DNA of 64,000 bases from Affinundibacterium baiyunense (GTDB lineage Bacteria > Pseudomonadota > Gammaproteobacteria > Burkholderiales > Burkholderiaceae_D): positions 186,001-250,000 of the forward strand of contig NZ_JAGSPM010000003.1 of assembly GCF_018139645.1 (NCBI RefSeq), in the 5' to 3' direction. Positions 1-8,489 of the stretch are shown one piece after another. A program made the translations under genes and the position numbers. Under the pieces are notes generated by a model. That model searched no databases, was not told the DNA's origin, and saw nothing but the letters and a program-made list of their open reading frames with translations. Position 1 is the first letter of the stretch; each line of letters begins with the position of its first letter.

Positions 1-991
1 GTGCACTCAGTGGCGTAAAAATAGCTTGTGTTGGATCTGCATAGCGAAACTGCGTCAAGTGCCCACCCATTGCTTGCACCTGTTCACGCAAAGTAGGAAT
101 CGGCTCGTGTGTCCATAACCATCGTTGCGCACCACCCCATTCAATCAATGACTTTGCTTTTATTTTTAAAGCTGGCGCAGTCGATGGTAACGATACGCGT
201 AGCAAAGCTAAGCCATCTTCAGGAATAAAAAAGTGATGTTGATGCTCACGTAAACTCTGCCAAAACAATTCCATCTGCGGCAACTCCAGTCCACCTAATT
301 TTTGTTTTGCCAAACGTAATGCAGATTCAGAACCCGACAAGCGAACTAGCAAACGCCCTGCATGATAAGAACTCGCCGATATCGGCAAAGCTTGACCCGC
401 CCAAAGGTTCAAGACATGCAAGGCATCCTGTTCGGACATCGCAAATGTCAGACTGGTTTCGCATGCTGGGCGCGGCATTACCTTCAGAGTGATATCCAAC
501 AGCAAGCCTAAACTACCGAGCGAACCAGCCATTAATCGCGACACATCGTAGCCCGCGACATTCTTCATGACTTGTCCACCAAAGCGCAGAAACTCGCCTT
601 TACCGTTCATCATCGATACACCAAGTACGAAGTCGCGTAGTGCTCCATGTGTTGCTCGTCGCGGGCCCGATAAACCAGCAGCGACCATACCGCCAATGGT
701 TGCATTCGCGCCAAAATGCGGTGGTTCAAACGCCAGCATTTGGCCATGTTGTGCCAGCAAATCTTCGATCTCGCACAATGGGGTGCCAGCGCGCGCGGTG
801 ATGTATAACTCCGTCGGTTCATAGCTGATGACACCTCGGTATGGATGTGTATCCAATATATCGCCCGCTTCAGGATTGCCATACCAAGACTTGCTAGCAC
901 CACCTTGTATGCGAAGCGATGAACCAGCCTCGCCCGCAGTCAAAATCTGTAGTCGAAACTGCTGTAACAATTCATTGTAGGTATCACTCAT
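1..991 (-). CDS. glcE: Glycolate oxidase FAD-binding subunit GlcE, 3' end outside window
   Basis: Encodes the smaller flavin-domain subunit of the GlcDEF glycolate oxidase, which oxidises glycolate to glyoxylate. About 330 codons are open from the ATG (MSDTYNELLQQ) to the window edge with no stop, so the C-terminus is missing. The PCMH-type FAD-binding core is visible: the ANATIGGMVAAGLSGPRRA segment followed by the HGALRDFVLGV strand and the MKNVAGYDVSRLMAGSLGSLG stretch typical of GlcE. It starts 24 bp after the glcD stop on the same strand, so the two are co-transcribed, and glcF is expected just outside. The start was chosen because it is the ATG at the beginning of family homology. Confidence 0.9.
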   Translation of the reverse strand, partial: MSDTYNELLQQFRLQILTAGEAGSSLRIQGGASKSWYGNPEAGDILDTHPYRGVISYEPTELYITARAGTPLCEIEDLLAQHGQMLAFEPPHFGANATIGGMVAAGLSGPRRATHGALRDFVLGVSMMNGKGEFLRFGGQVMKNVAGYDVSRLMAGSLGSLGLLLDITLKVMPRPACETSLTFAMSEQDALHVLNLWAGQALPISASSYHAGRLLVRLSGSESALRLAKQKLGGLELPQMELFWQSLREHQHHFFIPEDGLALLRVSLPSTAPALKIKAKSLIEWGGAQRWLWTHEPIPTLREQVQAMGGHLTQFRYADPTQAIFTPLSA

Positions 992-1015
992 CGTCAAGTT
1001 CAGTTCTCTTTCAGA

Positions 1016-2482
1016 TTAAAAGCGTGATAGATCAGGAAATCCAATTTTTCCCTGGCTGACTTGCATACGCCCAAATTCGGCGCAGCGATTTAAGCTGGGA
1101 ATAGCTTTACTCGGATTAAGTAGATTCAAAGGATCAAAGGCATGTTTGACACCAAAGAAACTCAGCAATTCCTCGGCATTAAATTGCACGCACATCGCAT
1201 TGAGTTTCTCTATCCCTACGCCATGTTCGCCAGTGATACTGCCACCGAGTTGAACGCAGAGTTCCAAAATATCATTGCCGAATGCCTCTGCTTTTTCTAA
1301 AGCTCCCGGCTGATTAGCATCAAATAAAATCAAAGGATGTAAATTCCCATCACCGGCATGAAACACATTTGCGCACACCATCTGATAACGAAGTTCCATT
1401 TGGCGAATCGCGTTTAATACTTGTGCCAAATGTTTGCGAGGAATGGTGCCGTCCACACAATAATAATCCGGTGATATTCTGCCTGCAGCGGGAAACGCGT
1501 TTTTACGCCCCGACCATAATTGTTGGCGCTGCTCCTCACTAAACGACACCGTCAAATTGCTAGCGCCTGCGGCTTTTAAAACGGCGCTCATACGCGCAAT
1601 TTCTTCAGCAACTTCTTCTGCATTGCCGTCCGATTCGCATAAAAGAATTGCCGCTGCGTCGGTGTTGTAACCAGCGTGAACAAACGGTTCCACCATTCTG
1701 ATCGAGGTTTGATCCATCATCTCTAATCCAGCGGGAATAATCCCTTCTGCAATGATTTGTGCCACAGCATGTCCGGCTTGTTCTAGTTCAGAGAATGAAG
1801 CAATAATCACTTGTGCAGTTTGCGCCTTCGGAATTAACTTGACAGTCACTTCGGTGACAATGCCGAGCATACCTTCTGAACCAATAAAAACCGCGAGCAA
1901 ATCCAAGCCGGGAGCGTCCAAAGCTTGGCTACCCAATTCTAAAACCTCACCATCGATCGTGACGATGCGCAGGCTTAAGACATTATGTATGGTCAGCCCG
2001 TATTTTAGACAATGCACGCCACCAGCATTTTCGGCAACATTGCCGCCGATCGTACACGCCAGTTGCGATGAGGGATCGGGCGCGTAATACAAACCAGCAT
2101 GCGCGGCTGCATCTGAAATCGCTAAGTTACGCACACCAGGTTGCACTTTTGCAGTTCGCGCATAAGGATTCACTTCCAAAATTTTGTTCAATTTTGCAGT
2201 AGACAAAACGACGCCATCTTGAATAGGCGTTGCCCCGCCCGATAATCCAGTGCCTGCACCACGTGGCACGACAGGTACCTCAAAATTACGACAAACCTGA
2301 AGTATCGCAACAATCTGCGCTTCATTTTCTGGTAATACCACGAGCAAAGGCAACTGCTTGTGAGTGCTCAACGCATCACATTCATAAGGACGCGTATCTT
2401 CTGCATCAGACAAAATACAATGTGCCGGCAGGTGCTTGCGTAAAGCTGCAAGCATAGCCGCTCGAGTCTGTACACTATCCAT
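1016..2482 (-). CDS. glcD: Glycolate oxidase FAD-linked subunit GlcD
   Basis: Large catalytic flavoprotein subunit of glycolate oxidase, 488 aa, close to the usual ~499 aa. The N-terminal PCMH FAD domain shows PRGAGTGLSGG at residues 73-83 and GGNVAENAGG at 147-155. The C-terminal FAD-oxidase domain carries HAGDGNLHP at 375-383 and GSITGEHGVG at 414-423, the substrate/flavin-site signature of the GlcD / D-lactate dehydrogenase family. It is first in the glcDE operon. D-lactate dehydrogenases share the fold, but the adjoining glcE makes glycolate oxidase the better call. No regulator gene is adjacent. Confidence 0.93.
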   Translation of the reverse strand: MDSVQTRAAMLAALRKHLPAHCILSDAEDTRPYECDALSTHKQLPLLVVLPENEAQIVAILQVCRNFEVPVVPRGAGTGLSGGATPIQDGVVLSTAKLNKILEVNPYARTAKVQPGVRNLAISDAAAHAGLYYAPDPSSQLACTIGGNVAENAGGVHCLKYGLTIHNVLSLRIVTIDGEVLELGSQALDAPGLDLLAVFIGSEGMLGIVTEVTVKLIPKAQTAQVIIASFSELEQAGHAVAQIIAEGIIPAGLEMMDQTSIRMVEPFVHAGYNTDAAAILLCESDGNAEEVAEEIARMSAVLKAAGASNLTVSFSEEQRQQLWSGRKNAFPAAGRISPDYYCVDGTIPRKHLAQVLNAIRQMELRYQMVCANVFHAGDGNLHPLILFDANQPGALEKAEAFGNDILELCVQLGGSITGEHGVGIEKLNAMCVQFNAEELLSFFGVKHAFDPLNLLNPSKAIPSLNRCAEFGRMQVSQGKIGFPDLSRF

Positions 2483-2570
2483 TACTTACCTCATAGTTTC
2501 ACTGAATTTAGTGATCACAATCAGTGTAGCGTGTAGTGAATAATTTGTGAGTAGGAAATAATTTTTGGAT

Positions 2571-2599
2571 AAAAAAAAGACGCCGCAGCGTCTTTTTTT
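2571..2599 (-). terminator. Rho-independent terminator of erpA
   Basis: A 6-bp GC-rich stem (AGACGC/GCGTCT, loop CGCA) is flanked by a run of A on the left and T on the right. It lies about 20 bp beyond the erpA stop and can end transcription in either direction. It separates the erpA operon from glcD. Confidence 0.8.
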
Positions 2600-2619
2600 G
2601 TTTGCATCTGGAAAACAGC

Positions 2620-2970
2620 TTATGCAGAAAATGAGGATCCACAACCGCAAGTTGATTGTGCATTTGGATTTTTAATCACAAATTGTGCACCTTCTAAGTC
2701 GTCTTTGTAGTCGATTTCAGCACCAACCAAATACTGGTAGCTCATGGCATCAACCAACAATTGCACACCATTTTTATCCATGATGGTGTCGTCTTCGTTC
2801 GTCACTTCGTCAAATGTGAATCCGTATTGAAAACCAGAGCATCCGCCACCTTGCACGAATACACGTAATTTCAAATCTGGATTACCTTCTTCTTCAATCA
2901 ATTGTGCAACTTTCGCAGCTGCACTATCAGTGAAAATAATTGGGCTTGGCATATCGGTAACAGCGTTCAT
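2620..2970 (-). CDS. erpA: Iron-sulfur cluster insertion protein ErpA (A-type carrier)
   Basis: A 116-aa A-type carrier that delivers Fe-S clusters to apo-enzymes in the cytoplasm. The three conserved ligand cysteines are present: Cys44 in [10 protein letters not shown], and Cys108 and Cys110 in the C-terminal TCGCGSSF motif. Length and the [15 protein letters not shown] segment fit ErpA rather than IscA. It is the last gene of the argC - DUF6776 - bactofilin - erpA run, but a TATAAT-like -10 lies in the 78-bp gap upstream, so it may also have its own promoter. A terminator follows directly. Confidence 0.93.
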   Translation of the reverse strand: MNAVTDMPSPIIFTDSAAAKVAQLIEEEGNPDLKLRVFVQGGGCSGFQYGFTFDEVTNEDDTIMDKNGVQLLVDAMSYQYLVGAEIDYKDDLEGAQFVIKNPNAQSTCGCGSSFSA

Positions 2971-3048
2971 AATCGGCTCCTGCTAGTTGGCACAAAGTGG
3001 CTCAAATTGGTTCAAATCAGGTTGCTATTATAGACCTTATTTCACAAG

Positions 3049-3435
3049 CTAGTTGGAAGCAGCTAACTTCAAGACTGGCTCTGCATTTTGATCGTGCGCA
3101 AGCTTTCCTGAAACTAATGCACCATTCATCATTTCCAGCGCTTTGTAGTGCACATCGCCTGAGATTTTTGCTTTGCTTTGCAATTCAATTAACTCTGTGG
3201 AGATCACAGGGCCATTAATGACGCCATTTACCACCACGTGGCCAGCCCGCACTTCGCCATCAATCACGGCTTGCTCCGAAATAATCAAAATACTTGTCGT
3301 GCCTGATTCAGCAATGACATTTCCCTTCACTCGCCCATCAATGCGTAAACCACCTTTAAAGTGGATATCGCCTTCGATACTGGTACTAGAACCGATCAGG
3401 CTATCTATCGTGCTTTTGTTTTTACGATTAAACAT
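3049..3435 (-). CDS. Bactofilin (polymer-forming cytoskeletal protein)
   Basis: A small 128-aa bactofilin-domain (DUF583) protein expected to form a right-handed beta-helix and polymerise into membrane-associated filaments. The repeated short beta-rungs are visible (SIEGDIHFKGGLRIDGRVKG, then VIDGEVRAGHVVVNG and ISGDVHYKALEMMNGALVSG), with glycine at each turn. The N-terminus MFNRKNKSTIDSLIG is the usual short polar tail. It lies 80 bp after the DUF6776 membrane protein, which could be its membrane partner, and upstream of erpA. The specific cell-biological role cannot be told from sequence. Confidence 0.9.
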   Translation of the reverse strand: MFNRKNKSTIDSLIGSSTSIEGDIHFKGGLRIDGRVKGNVIAESGTTSILIISEQAVIDGEVRAGHVVVNGVINGPVISTELIELQSKAKISGDVHYKALEMMNGALVSGKLAHDQNAEPVLKLAASN

Positions 3436-3515
3436 GCAAACTCCTCAGTTTTTAGAATATTGACAGTGTTTAATAAAAAGATGATTTTTATAACACTTAG
3501 CGCTACGCGACAAAC

Positions 3516-4241
3516 TTACAAACTAAGCGCTTGCTTAGCTCGCAATTCACCTTTTTCGAGAACTGTCATCTGTGCTGATTTTACGGTTACACCTTCTGGC
3601 AAAGTAATCTGCCCCTCTAATCTTTGGTAATGCTTAAATGAGAGTTTTAACTTTGCGGCCTCTCCTAATTTAGAATCGGGAAATTCCATCATAACAGGTT
3701 TACCATCTTGAATTAGTGTCAAGCTGACATGCATTTCGCCACTAAATTCTCGAACCGTTTTGCCTCCCTGCATAACCAAGGCGCGATAACGCAACAAATT
3801 CGGACCTGCCAACTCTATCTTCGCCTTCTGCAAAGTAATCCCCTGTGGGCGATTAGCTGAGGGCATCAAGCTCTCAAAAAAAGCTAAATCATCTTTAATC
3901 CGATTATTTTCAGCAGTTAAAGTGTTGATCTGGTCCGTCAATTGTTTTTGTATCGACTTTTCAATGTTTTGCTGACTTTCAATGGTGGCAGCAAGTGCTT
4001 GTAATTTATCTCGCTCCGCAGTTAAGCTAGCAACTTTGTCTTGCAAGGCAGTCATTTGCTCAGGCGAAAATTTGGGACCAAACGCAAAACTACGTCCCAT
4101 ATCATAAGTCCACATCGCAATTGCACCACCTAAGCCAATCACCACCGCAAACAAGGCAAACTTGATTGGCCATGGCAAATGCTGATTGATCGTCATCTTT
4201 GACACCGCCATGCGGCGGCGAAAAAATTTGGAGATTGGCAT
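3516..4241 (-). CDS. DUF6776-type inner-membrane coiled-coil protein
   Basis: About 241 aa. A basic N-terminus (KFFRRRMAVSK) precedes one transmembrane helix (roughly residues 24-45, WPIKFALFAVVIGLGGAIAM). Next come about 80 residues of coiled coil rich in Q/E/K (PEQMTALQDKVASLTAERD onward) and a C-terminal beta-rich domain. The topology is cytoplasmic N-terminus with a periplasmic coiled coil. The ATG at 4241 was preferred to a TTG two codons earlier; no clear Shine-Dalgarno decides it. The conserved position between argC and a bactofilin suggests a cell-envelope role linked to the bactofilin. The biochemical function is unknown. Confidence 0.75.
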   Translation of the reverse strand: MPISKFFRRRMAVSKMTINQHLPWPIKFALFAVVIGLGGAIAMWTYDMGRSFAFGPKFSPEQMTALQDKVASLTAERDKLQALAATIESQQNIEKSIQKQLTDQINTLTAENNRIKDDLAFFESLMPSANRPQGITLQKAKIELAGPNLLRYRALVMQGGKTVREFSGEMHVSLTLIQDGKPVMMEFPDSKLGEAAKLKLSFKHYQRLEGQITLPEGVTVKSAQMTVLEKGELRAKQALSL

Positions 4242-4262
4242 AATCAATGATGAGTGATCGAT

Positions 4263-5300
4263 TTATGGATTAACAGGTACATGCTGCAAACCTGTGTCTT
4301 CATCTAAACCAAACATAATATTCATACATTGCACGGCTTGACCAGAAGCGCCCTTGACCAGATTATCCTGCACCACCAGAATCACCACATGCTTGCCATT
4401 GCCTGGGCGATGCAAAGCTATGCGCAACATATTGGAGGCGCGCGTTGAACGAGTCTCAGGATGCGAACCAAAAGGCATCACGTCAACAAAAGCTTCATCT
4501 TTGTATGCAGTTTCGAACAGCGCTTGCAAGGCTTCATTACTAATTTCTTGTGTTAATTGCGCATATAAAGTGGAATGCATGCCGCGAATCATTGGTACAA
4601 GGTGAGGCGTAAATAACAACTCTACTTTATCCTTAGTCAAACGCTGTAATTGCTCAACCGTTTCAGGTGTATGACGATGACCAGCCACACCATAAGCCTT
4701 AAAGCTATCGCTCGTCTCTGAAAACAAAATACCAATTTCTGCTTTGCGACCTGCGCCAGACACACCAGACTTACAATCCGCGATCAAATTACTCGCATCA
4801 ATCACACCTGCCTTTAACAATGGCGCAAAACCCAATTGCATCGTGGTTGGATAGCAACCGGGATTACCGATCAAACGAGCGTCTTTAATTTGCGCGCGAT
4901 TCAGCTCCGGCAAGCCATAGACAGCTTCTGGCAATAAATCTTTACAGCTATGTTCCATGCCATACCATTTTTCGAATTGCGCGACATCTTGCATGCGGAA
5001 GTCGGCCGCCAGATCAATCACCTTTACGCCATTGGCCAATAATTCAGGCGCCTGTGCCATCGCCACACCATGCGGCGTCGCAAAGAACACTACATCACAC
5101 TCATTCAAATTCGCTTTATCAGGAGAAGAAAACGCTAAATCAACACGACCGCGCAAGGATGGGTACATCTGCGCTACAGGCACGCCGTCTTCTTTACGTG
5201 AGGTAATGGCGGTCAACTGTGCATGTGGATGGGTTGCGAGAATTCGCAATAATTCAACGCCTGTGTAACCTGTTCCACCTACGATACCGATTTTGATCAT
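4263..5300 (-). CDS. argC: N-acetyl-gamma-glutamyl-phosphate reductase ArgC
   Basis: A 345-aa NADPH-dependent reductase of arginine biosynthesis, converting N-acetyl-glutamyl phosphate to the semialdehyde. The Rossmann motif GGTGYTG is at residues 8-14. The catalytic Cys149 lies in GNPGCYPT, and the [10 protein letters not shown] histidine segment follows near residue 210. Length fits the 340-350 aa subclass. It leads the minus-strand run toward DUF6776, bactofilin and erpA (21 bp to DUF6776). No ArgR box was recognised upstream. Confidence 0.96.
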   Translation of the reverse strand: MIKIGIVGGTGYTGVELLRILATHPHAQLTAITSRKEDGVPVAQMYPSLRGRVDLAFSSPDKANLNECDVVFFATPHGVAMAQAPELLANGVKVIDLAADFRMQDVAQFEKWYGMEHSCKDLLPEAVYGLPELNRAQIKDARLIGNPGCYPTTMQLGFAPLLKAGVIDASNLIADCKSGVSGAGRKAEIGILFSETSDSFKAYGVAGHRHTPETVEQLQRLTKDKVELLFTPHLVPMIRGMHSTLYAQLTQEISNEALQALFETAYKDEAFVDVMPFGSHPETRSTRASNMLRIALHRPGNGKHVVILVVQDNLVKGASGQAVQCMNIMFGLDEDTGLQHVPVNP

Positions 5301-5483
5301 GTTGATTGTCCTAAACTAAAACTGGTGCCATTAAGAAATTGTGCGTGCATTCTAGCAGTCGAAACCTGATTTCCCAATAGACGATTGTTTCTGTTTCCCT
5401 TATCAAAAGGCATTTAAAGCTTTTTGCCGTAGAGGTGCGGAGGACGCAGAGGTTTTCTGGTGCGAGTCATTAGTTCATGGCTT

Positions 5484-5514
5484 GTCATTCCCGCGTAGGC
5501 GGGAATCTAGTGAC
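5484..5514. repeat. dRS3-like dispersed palindrome
   Basis: The core reads ATTCCC, 8 bp, GGGAAT (5487-5506) inside an outer GTCA/TGAC pair. The inner 8 bp extend the stem (ATTCCCGC/GCGGGAAT with loop GTAG). This matches the neisserial dRS3 pattern ATTCCC-N8-GGGAAT and the widespread proteobacterial GTCATTCCCGC repeat. One copy was found in this window. Confidence 0.75.
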
Positions 5515-5615
5515 TCTAGCTGAACAAGTAAATTTGCCTCATCGAAATCAAAGCAAAAACTCTGAGTCCTCAGCGCATCTGCATCGAAAAAATCCTGACC
5601 TACCAGAATTAAGGC

Positions 5616-5647
5616 GAAAAAAAACCGCCAACAAGTGGCGGTTTTTT
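5616..5647 (-). terminator. Terminator of the rplM-rpsI operon
   Basis: Stem AAAACCGCC/GGCGGTTTT with a 7-nt loop, flanked by A and T runs. It lies 33 bp past the rpsI stop on the minus strand. The symmetric flanks would also stop plus-strand transcription. Confidence 0.85.
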
Positions 5648-5679
5648 CTTTGTTCCAGCAAAAATCTGCAAAAAGCAAA

Positions 5680-6072
5680 TTAACGCTTGGAGAATTGTTT
5701 TGCACGACGTGCTTTGCGCAAACCAACTTTTTTACGTTCAACTTCACGAGCATCACGAGTAACGAAGCCAGCTTTGGACAATTCAGATTTCAAAGTTGCA
5801 TCGTAGTCGATCAAAGCACGTGTGATACCGTGACGAACCGCGCCGTATTGGCCAGATTCACCACCACCGTGTACATTGATCATGATGTCGAATGTTTCGA
5901 GATGATTTGTTAACTCGAGTGGTTGACGGATAACCATCAAGCCAGTTTTACGAGAGAAATATTGGTCAGCTGGTTTACCGTTGACCACAATCTTGCCGCT
6001 ACCTGTTTTCAGGAATACACGAGCGATTGCGCTCTTGCGACGGCCAGTTCCGTAGTTGTAATTACCGATCAT
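5680..6072 (-). CDS. rpsI: 30S ribosomal protein S9
   Basis: A 130-aa uS9 protein. It has the N-terminal [16 protein letters not shown] segment, the [19 protein letters not shown] core, and the conserved basic tail ending [11 protein letters not shown] that reaches the P-site tRNA. It lies 9 bp downstream of rplM, the universal L13-S9 operon. A strong terminator follows. Confidence 0.98.
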   Translation of the reverse strand: MIGNYNYGTGRRKSAIARVFLKTGSGKIVVNGKPADQYFSRKTGLMVIRQPLELTNHLETFDIMINVHGGGESGQYGAVRHGITRALIDYDATLKSELSKAGFVTRDAREVERKKVGLRKARRAKQFSKR

Positions 6073-6081
6073 GGCTATTCC

Positions 6082-6510
6082 TTAGATGTCGAGTACTTGT
6101 GGTTGCTGAGCTGCATGCGGATGCGTTGCATCTGCGTACACTTTCAACTTCTTGATCATTGCGTAACCGAGTGGGCCTTTTGGCAACATGCCTTTAACAG
6201 CCTTCTCTAATGCGCGACCTGGGAAGCGAGCTTGCATTTTTTGGAAGTTCGTTTCGTAGATACCACCTGGGTATCCAGTATGACGATAGTAAACTTTGTT
6301 CAGAGCTTTAGTGCCAGTCACGCGCAGTTTAGCTGCATTCACTACGACGATGAAATCGCCCGTGTCAACGTGTGGAGTAAATTCTGGTTTATGCTTGCCG
6401 CGTAAACGGAGTGCCACTTCGCTGGCAACACGTCCGAGAACTTTGTCTGTCGCGTCAATCACGAACCAGTCGCGCTGAACCTCATGGCCCTTAGCGGAAA
6501 AGGTTTTCAT
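6082..6510 (-). CDS. rplM: 50S ribosomal protein L13
   Basis: A 142-aa uL13 protein, starting [20 protein letters not shown] and carrying the diagnostic [12 protein letters not shown] and [12 protein letters not shown] segments. It is first in the rplM-rpsI operon, preceded by a ~115-nt leader and a strong sigma70-type promoter. Confidence 0.98.
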   Translation of the reverse strand: MKTFSAKGHEVQRDWFVIDATDKVLGRVASEVALRLRGKHKPEFTPHVDTGDFIVVVNAAKLRVTGTKALNKVYYRHTGYPGGIYETNFQKMQARFPGRALEKAVKGMLPKGPLGYAMIKKLKVYADATHPHAAQQPQVLDI

Positions 6511-6624
6511 GTTGAATCCTAAATAAAAAATATAAAAAACACCCTGATTTCGGTGGTTCTACCAACAACTTCTGGCAGACGCTCCCTTGTTAAATTCTCT
6601 CCTGGGCGAACAGAGAGTCGGAAA

Positions 6625-6653
6625 TTATAGTATTTTCAAAGACTTAGCGCAAG
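6625..6653 (-). promoter_or_regulatory. Sigma70-type promoter of rplM-rpsI
   Basis: On the minus strand TTGCGC is followed after exactly 17 bp by a perfect TATAAT. Predicted start is near 6618, giving a leader of roughly 108 nt before the rplM ATG. The leader contains short self-complementary stretches, but I recognise no named ribosomal-protein leader motif. Confidence 0.7.
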
Positions 6654-6757
6654 CACTCTTTACGTACTGTTTAAGTTTTAGGCAGTCTTAAATGGATTAT
6701 CAGTTTCTTTTTTGTTGAAACATGCCAAAAAAACCTTAAAGCGCGATTTCACAGGGC

Positions 6758-6784
6758 AAAAAAAACCCGAAGGTGAGCTTCGGG
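6758..6784 (-). terminator. Orphan minus-strand terminator
   Basis: In minus-strand sense, CCCGAAG - CUCAC - CUUCGGG is followed by eight U. The U-tract is only on the minus-strand side, so it should end a transcript coming from about 6790-7000. No minus-strand gene lies there, which points to a non-coding RNA. Confidence 0.75.
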
Positions 6785-6890
6785 ATAAGTCACTTGGTGT
6801 GACGGAGGAGATGCGTGCAGAGATCAATGACAAACTCACACGAAATCTAAGGAATCATCTTAGGCGAATCAACTCTTCTATACTAGGAAA
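6758..6890 (-). ncRNA. Candidate small RNA with CU-rich loop
   Basis: The stretch read on the minus strand carries a series of stems: CUAAG/CUUAG, a GUGUGA/UCACAC stem (6797-6802 with 6836-6841), then the orphan intrinsic terminator. The loop of the GUGUGA stem contains CAUCUCCUCCG, complementary to a Shine-Dalgarno. Upstream (6892-7000) are further hairpins (GCTACT/AGTAGC; GGCGCA/TGCGCC). A weak -10 (TAGTAT, 6880-6885) would place the 5' end near 6873, but the -35 is poor. No Rfam family is recognised, so both existence and boundaries are inference. Confidence 0.4.
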
Positions 6891-7080
6891 ACTTAATGCC
6901 ATCTAGAAAGTATCGAAATTCGCTACTCGAAGTAGCATATTTCGTGACATTTGCTATGAAGAAGGCGCAGATTACTCTTCAATTTCTCGTCAAATGCGCC
7001 GTTTTGCATGAAAACAAGACTTTGTATGACTCAGTTACAATAGACCAGTTTGTATACATACCCACACGGAGGAAAGAAAA

Positions 7081-7545
7081 ATGGAAGTCAACGTAGCCTG
7101 GACCGGAACTTCCGGCATGAGTTTTTTAGCAAAAACCGGATCTGGTCATGCGGTCGTAATGGATGGCGCTGTCGAAGGTGGCGGTCATAATCTTGCACCA
7201 CGCCCAATGGAAATGGTCTTGCTTGGAACTGGCGGTTGTTCAGCTTATGACGTAGTTTTGATTTTGCGTAAAGGCAAACAAGATGTGCGCGGTTGCGAAG
7301 TTAAATTAAGTGCGGAACGTGCTGAAACCGAACCGAAAGTGTTCACAAAAATTCATTTTCACTTTGTGGTAACTGGCCGTAATCTGAAAGCAAACTTGGT
7401 TGAGCGCGCAATCGCACTCTCCCATGAGAAATACTGCTCTGCTTCGATTATGCTCAGTAAAACTGCACAAATGTCACACAGCTATGAAATTATCGAAGAC
7501 TTAACTCTGACATCAGAACACGATAAAACAGAAGTGAATGAATAA
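7081..7545 (+). CDS. OsmC/YhfA-like family peroxide-resistance protein
   Basis: A 154-aa OsmC-fold protein. The two redox cysteines expected for thiol peroxidase activity are present: Cys53 in TGGCSAYD and Cys119 in EKYCSASIML. The general OsmC layout (APRPMEMVLLGTGGC, then IALSHEKYCS) is clear. A good GGAGG lies 4-8 bp before the ATG. It is a monocistronic unit bounded by a terminator. The substrate (organic hydroperoxide or another electrophile) cannot be assigned; the sequence is closer to the YhfA-like OsmC group than to Ohr. Confidence 0.88.
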   Translation: MEVNVAWTGTSGMSFLAKTGSGHAVVMDGAVEGGGHNLAPRPMEMVLLGTGGCSAYDVVLILRKGKQDVRGCEVKLSAERAETEPKVFTKIHFHFVVTGRNLKANLVERAIALSHEKYCSASIMLSKTAQMSHSYEIIEDLTLTSEHDKTEVNE

Positions 7546-7564
7546 GTGAGAAAAATTTCAATGT

Positions 7565-7595
7565 AAAAAAATGCCGGATGATCTCCGGCATTTTT
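7565..7595. terminator. Bidirectional terminator
   Basis: Stem AAATGCCGGA/TCCGGCATTT with A-run and T-run flanks, between the convergent OsmC-family gene (plus) and the BPSS1780-family gene (minus). It can serve both. Confidence 0.8.
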
Positions 7596-7644
7596 ACTAT
7601 AAAAGAGCAAAAACGAAAAAGAGAAGAATCTAAGAATCCGAAAA

Positions 7645-8388
7645 TCAAACAAGTTGATCACGGCTAAACACAGCCGTATAACTAAAATAAAAAGTGCAGT
7701 ACATCACCAAAGAAATCGTCAACATCACTGGCAGCATAAGAACGCCAAGCACACCACCACTCAGCGCAACTAGCAAAGCCACGAAACTTAAAATACCGCA
7801 CCAAGCCAATAAATAGACCATGAATGCACGACGCGCACGCCAGACTGCAAAAAAGCTATAGAAAATCGCCTTCGCCACGCCCATCCCATGCCACATGATC
7901 AAAGGCGCACCAAACCAAAAACCCATCGCTGCGGGTGTATAAACAACGAAGAAGGTCAACATGCCCCATCCGATATTCGATTTCACCAAGGCTTTTTGAT
8001 CCGCTTTAGAAGGATCGGTTAAATAATTCCAAAGCGCGCCATCATCAACGGGTATCGAACAAGCTAAGGAACCGACCAAAGCCATCGTGTACAAGCAGCC
8101 CAAAACCAATAAGGGTTTGAACGCTGGTGAACGAAACACGATCAATAAAGAACCGGTTGCAATTGGCTTAGCCTGATCAATATCTCGACAAGCATGCATG
8201 ATTCCCATACCTAACACGGGACCAAAAACAAAAGGTAAGAAACTACCAAGATAAGGTATTAAGCTCAGGCCAAGATTAAAAAAGATCAAACCAAAAAACA
8301 TAAACAGCAATTCAAATGGATGCTTTTTGAATGTCTGAAAACCTTGCTGTATCCATTGCAAACCCGCTTTGGGCATCGGTGTATTCAT
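7645..8388 (-). CDS. BPSS1780-family multi-pass membrane protein
   Basis: A 247-aa integral membrane protein with about six hydrophobic segments (PFELLFMFFGLIFFNLGLSL near 25-44, then around 95, 140, 165, 195 and 220). The N-terminus MPKAGLQWIQQGFQTFKKHP and the GPVLGMGIMHACRDID loop are typical of the family found in Burkholderiales. The function is unknown. It lies 100 bp after thrB on the same strand, so it may be co-transcribed with thrB. Confidence 0.75.
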   Translation of the reverse strand: MNTPMPKAGLQWIQQGFQTFKKHPFELLFMFFGLIFFNLGLSLIPYLGSFLPFVFGPVLGMGIMHACRDIDQAKPIATGSLLIVFRSPAFKPLLVLGCLYTMALVGSLACSIPVDDGALWNYLTDPSKADQKALVKSNIGWGMLTFFVVYTPAAMGFWFGAPLIMWHGMGVAKAIFYSFFAVWRARRAFMVYLLAWCGILSFVALLVALSGGVLGVLMLPVMLTISLVMYCTFYFSYTAVFSRDQLV

Positions 8389-8489
8389 TTGTCTTTTCTA
8401 TCGTTACTTTAACAACGCGCTTTATCGGCTTTATATCTACACTAAACTACGCTAATTCAATTCTATGTTTGAATTTCCAGAATCAAGAC

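Larger units (their letters stand above)
5301..5679. other. Intergenic region between argC and rpsI
   Basis: This 379-bp gap holds the dRS3-like palindrome near 5484-5514 and the rpsI terminator near 5616-5647. No gene is supported. The only sizeable reading frame ends in LDSRLRGNDKP, which is simply the translation of the palindrome. Confidence 0.7.

Noticed and set aside
5475-5756. 93-codon minus-strand frame
   Set aside because: Its C-terminus LDSRLRGNDKP is the translation of the dispersed palindrome, and the rest overlaps rpsI and its terminator.
6712-6906. 64-codon plus-strand frame
   Set aside because: No SD or family resemblance, and it crosses a strong minus-strand terminator and hairpins.
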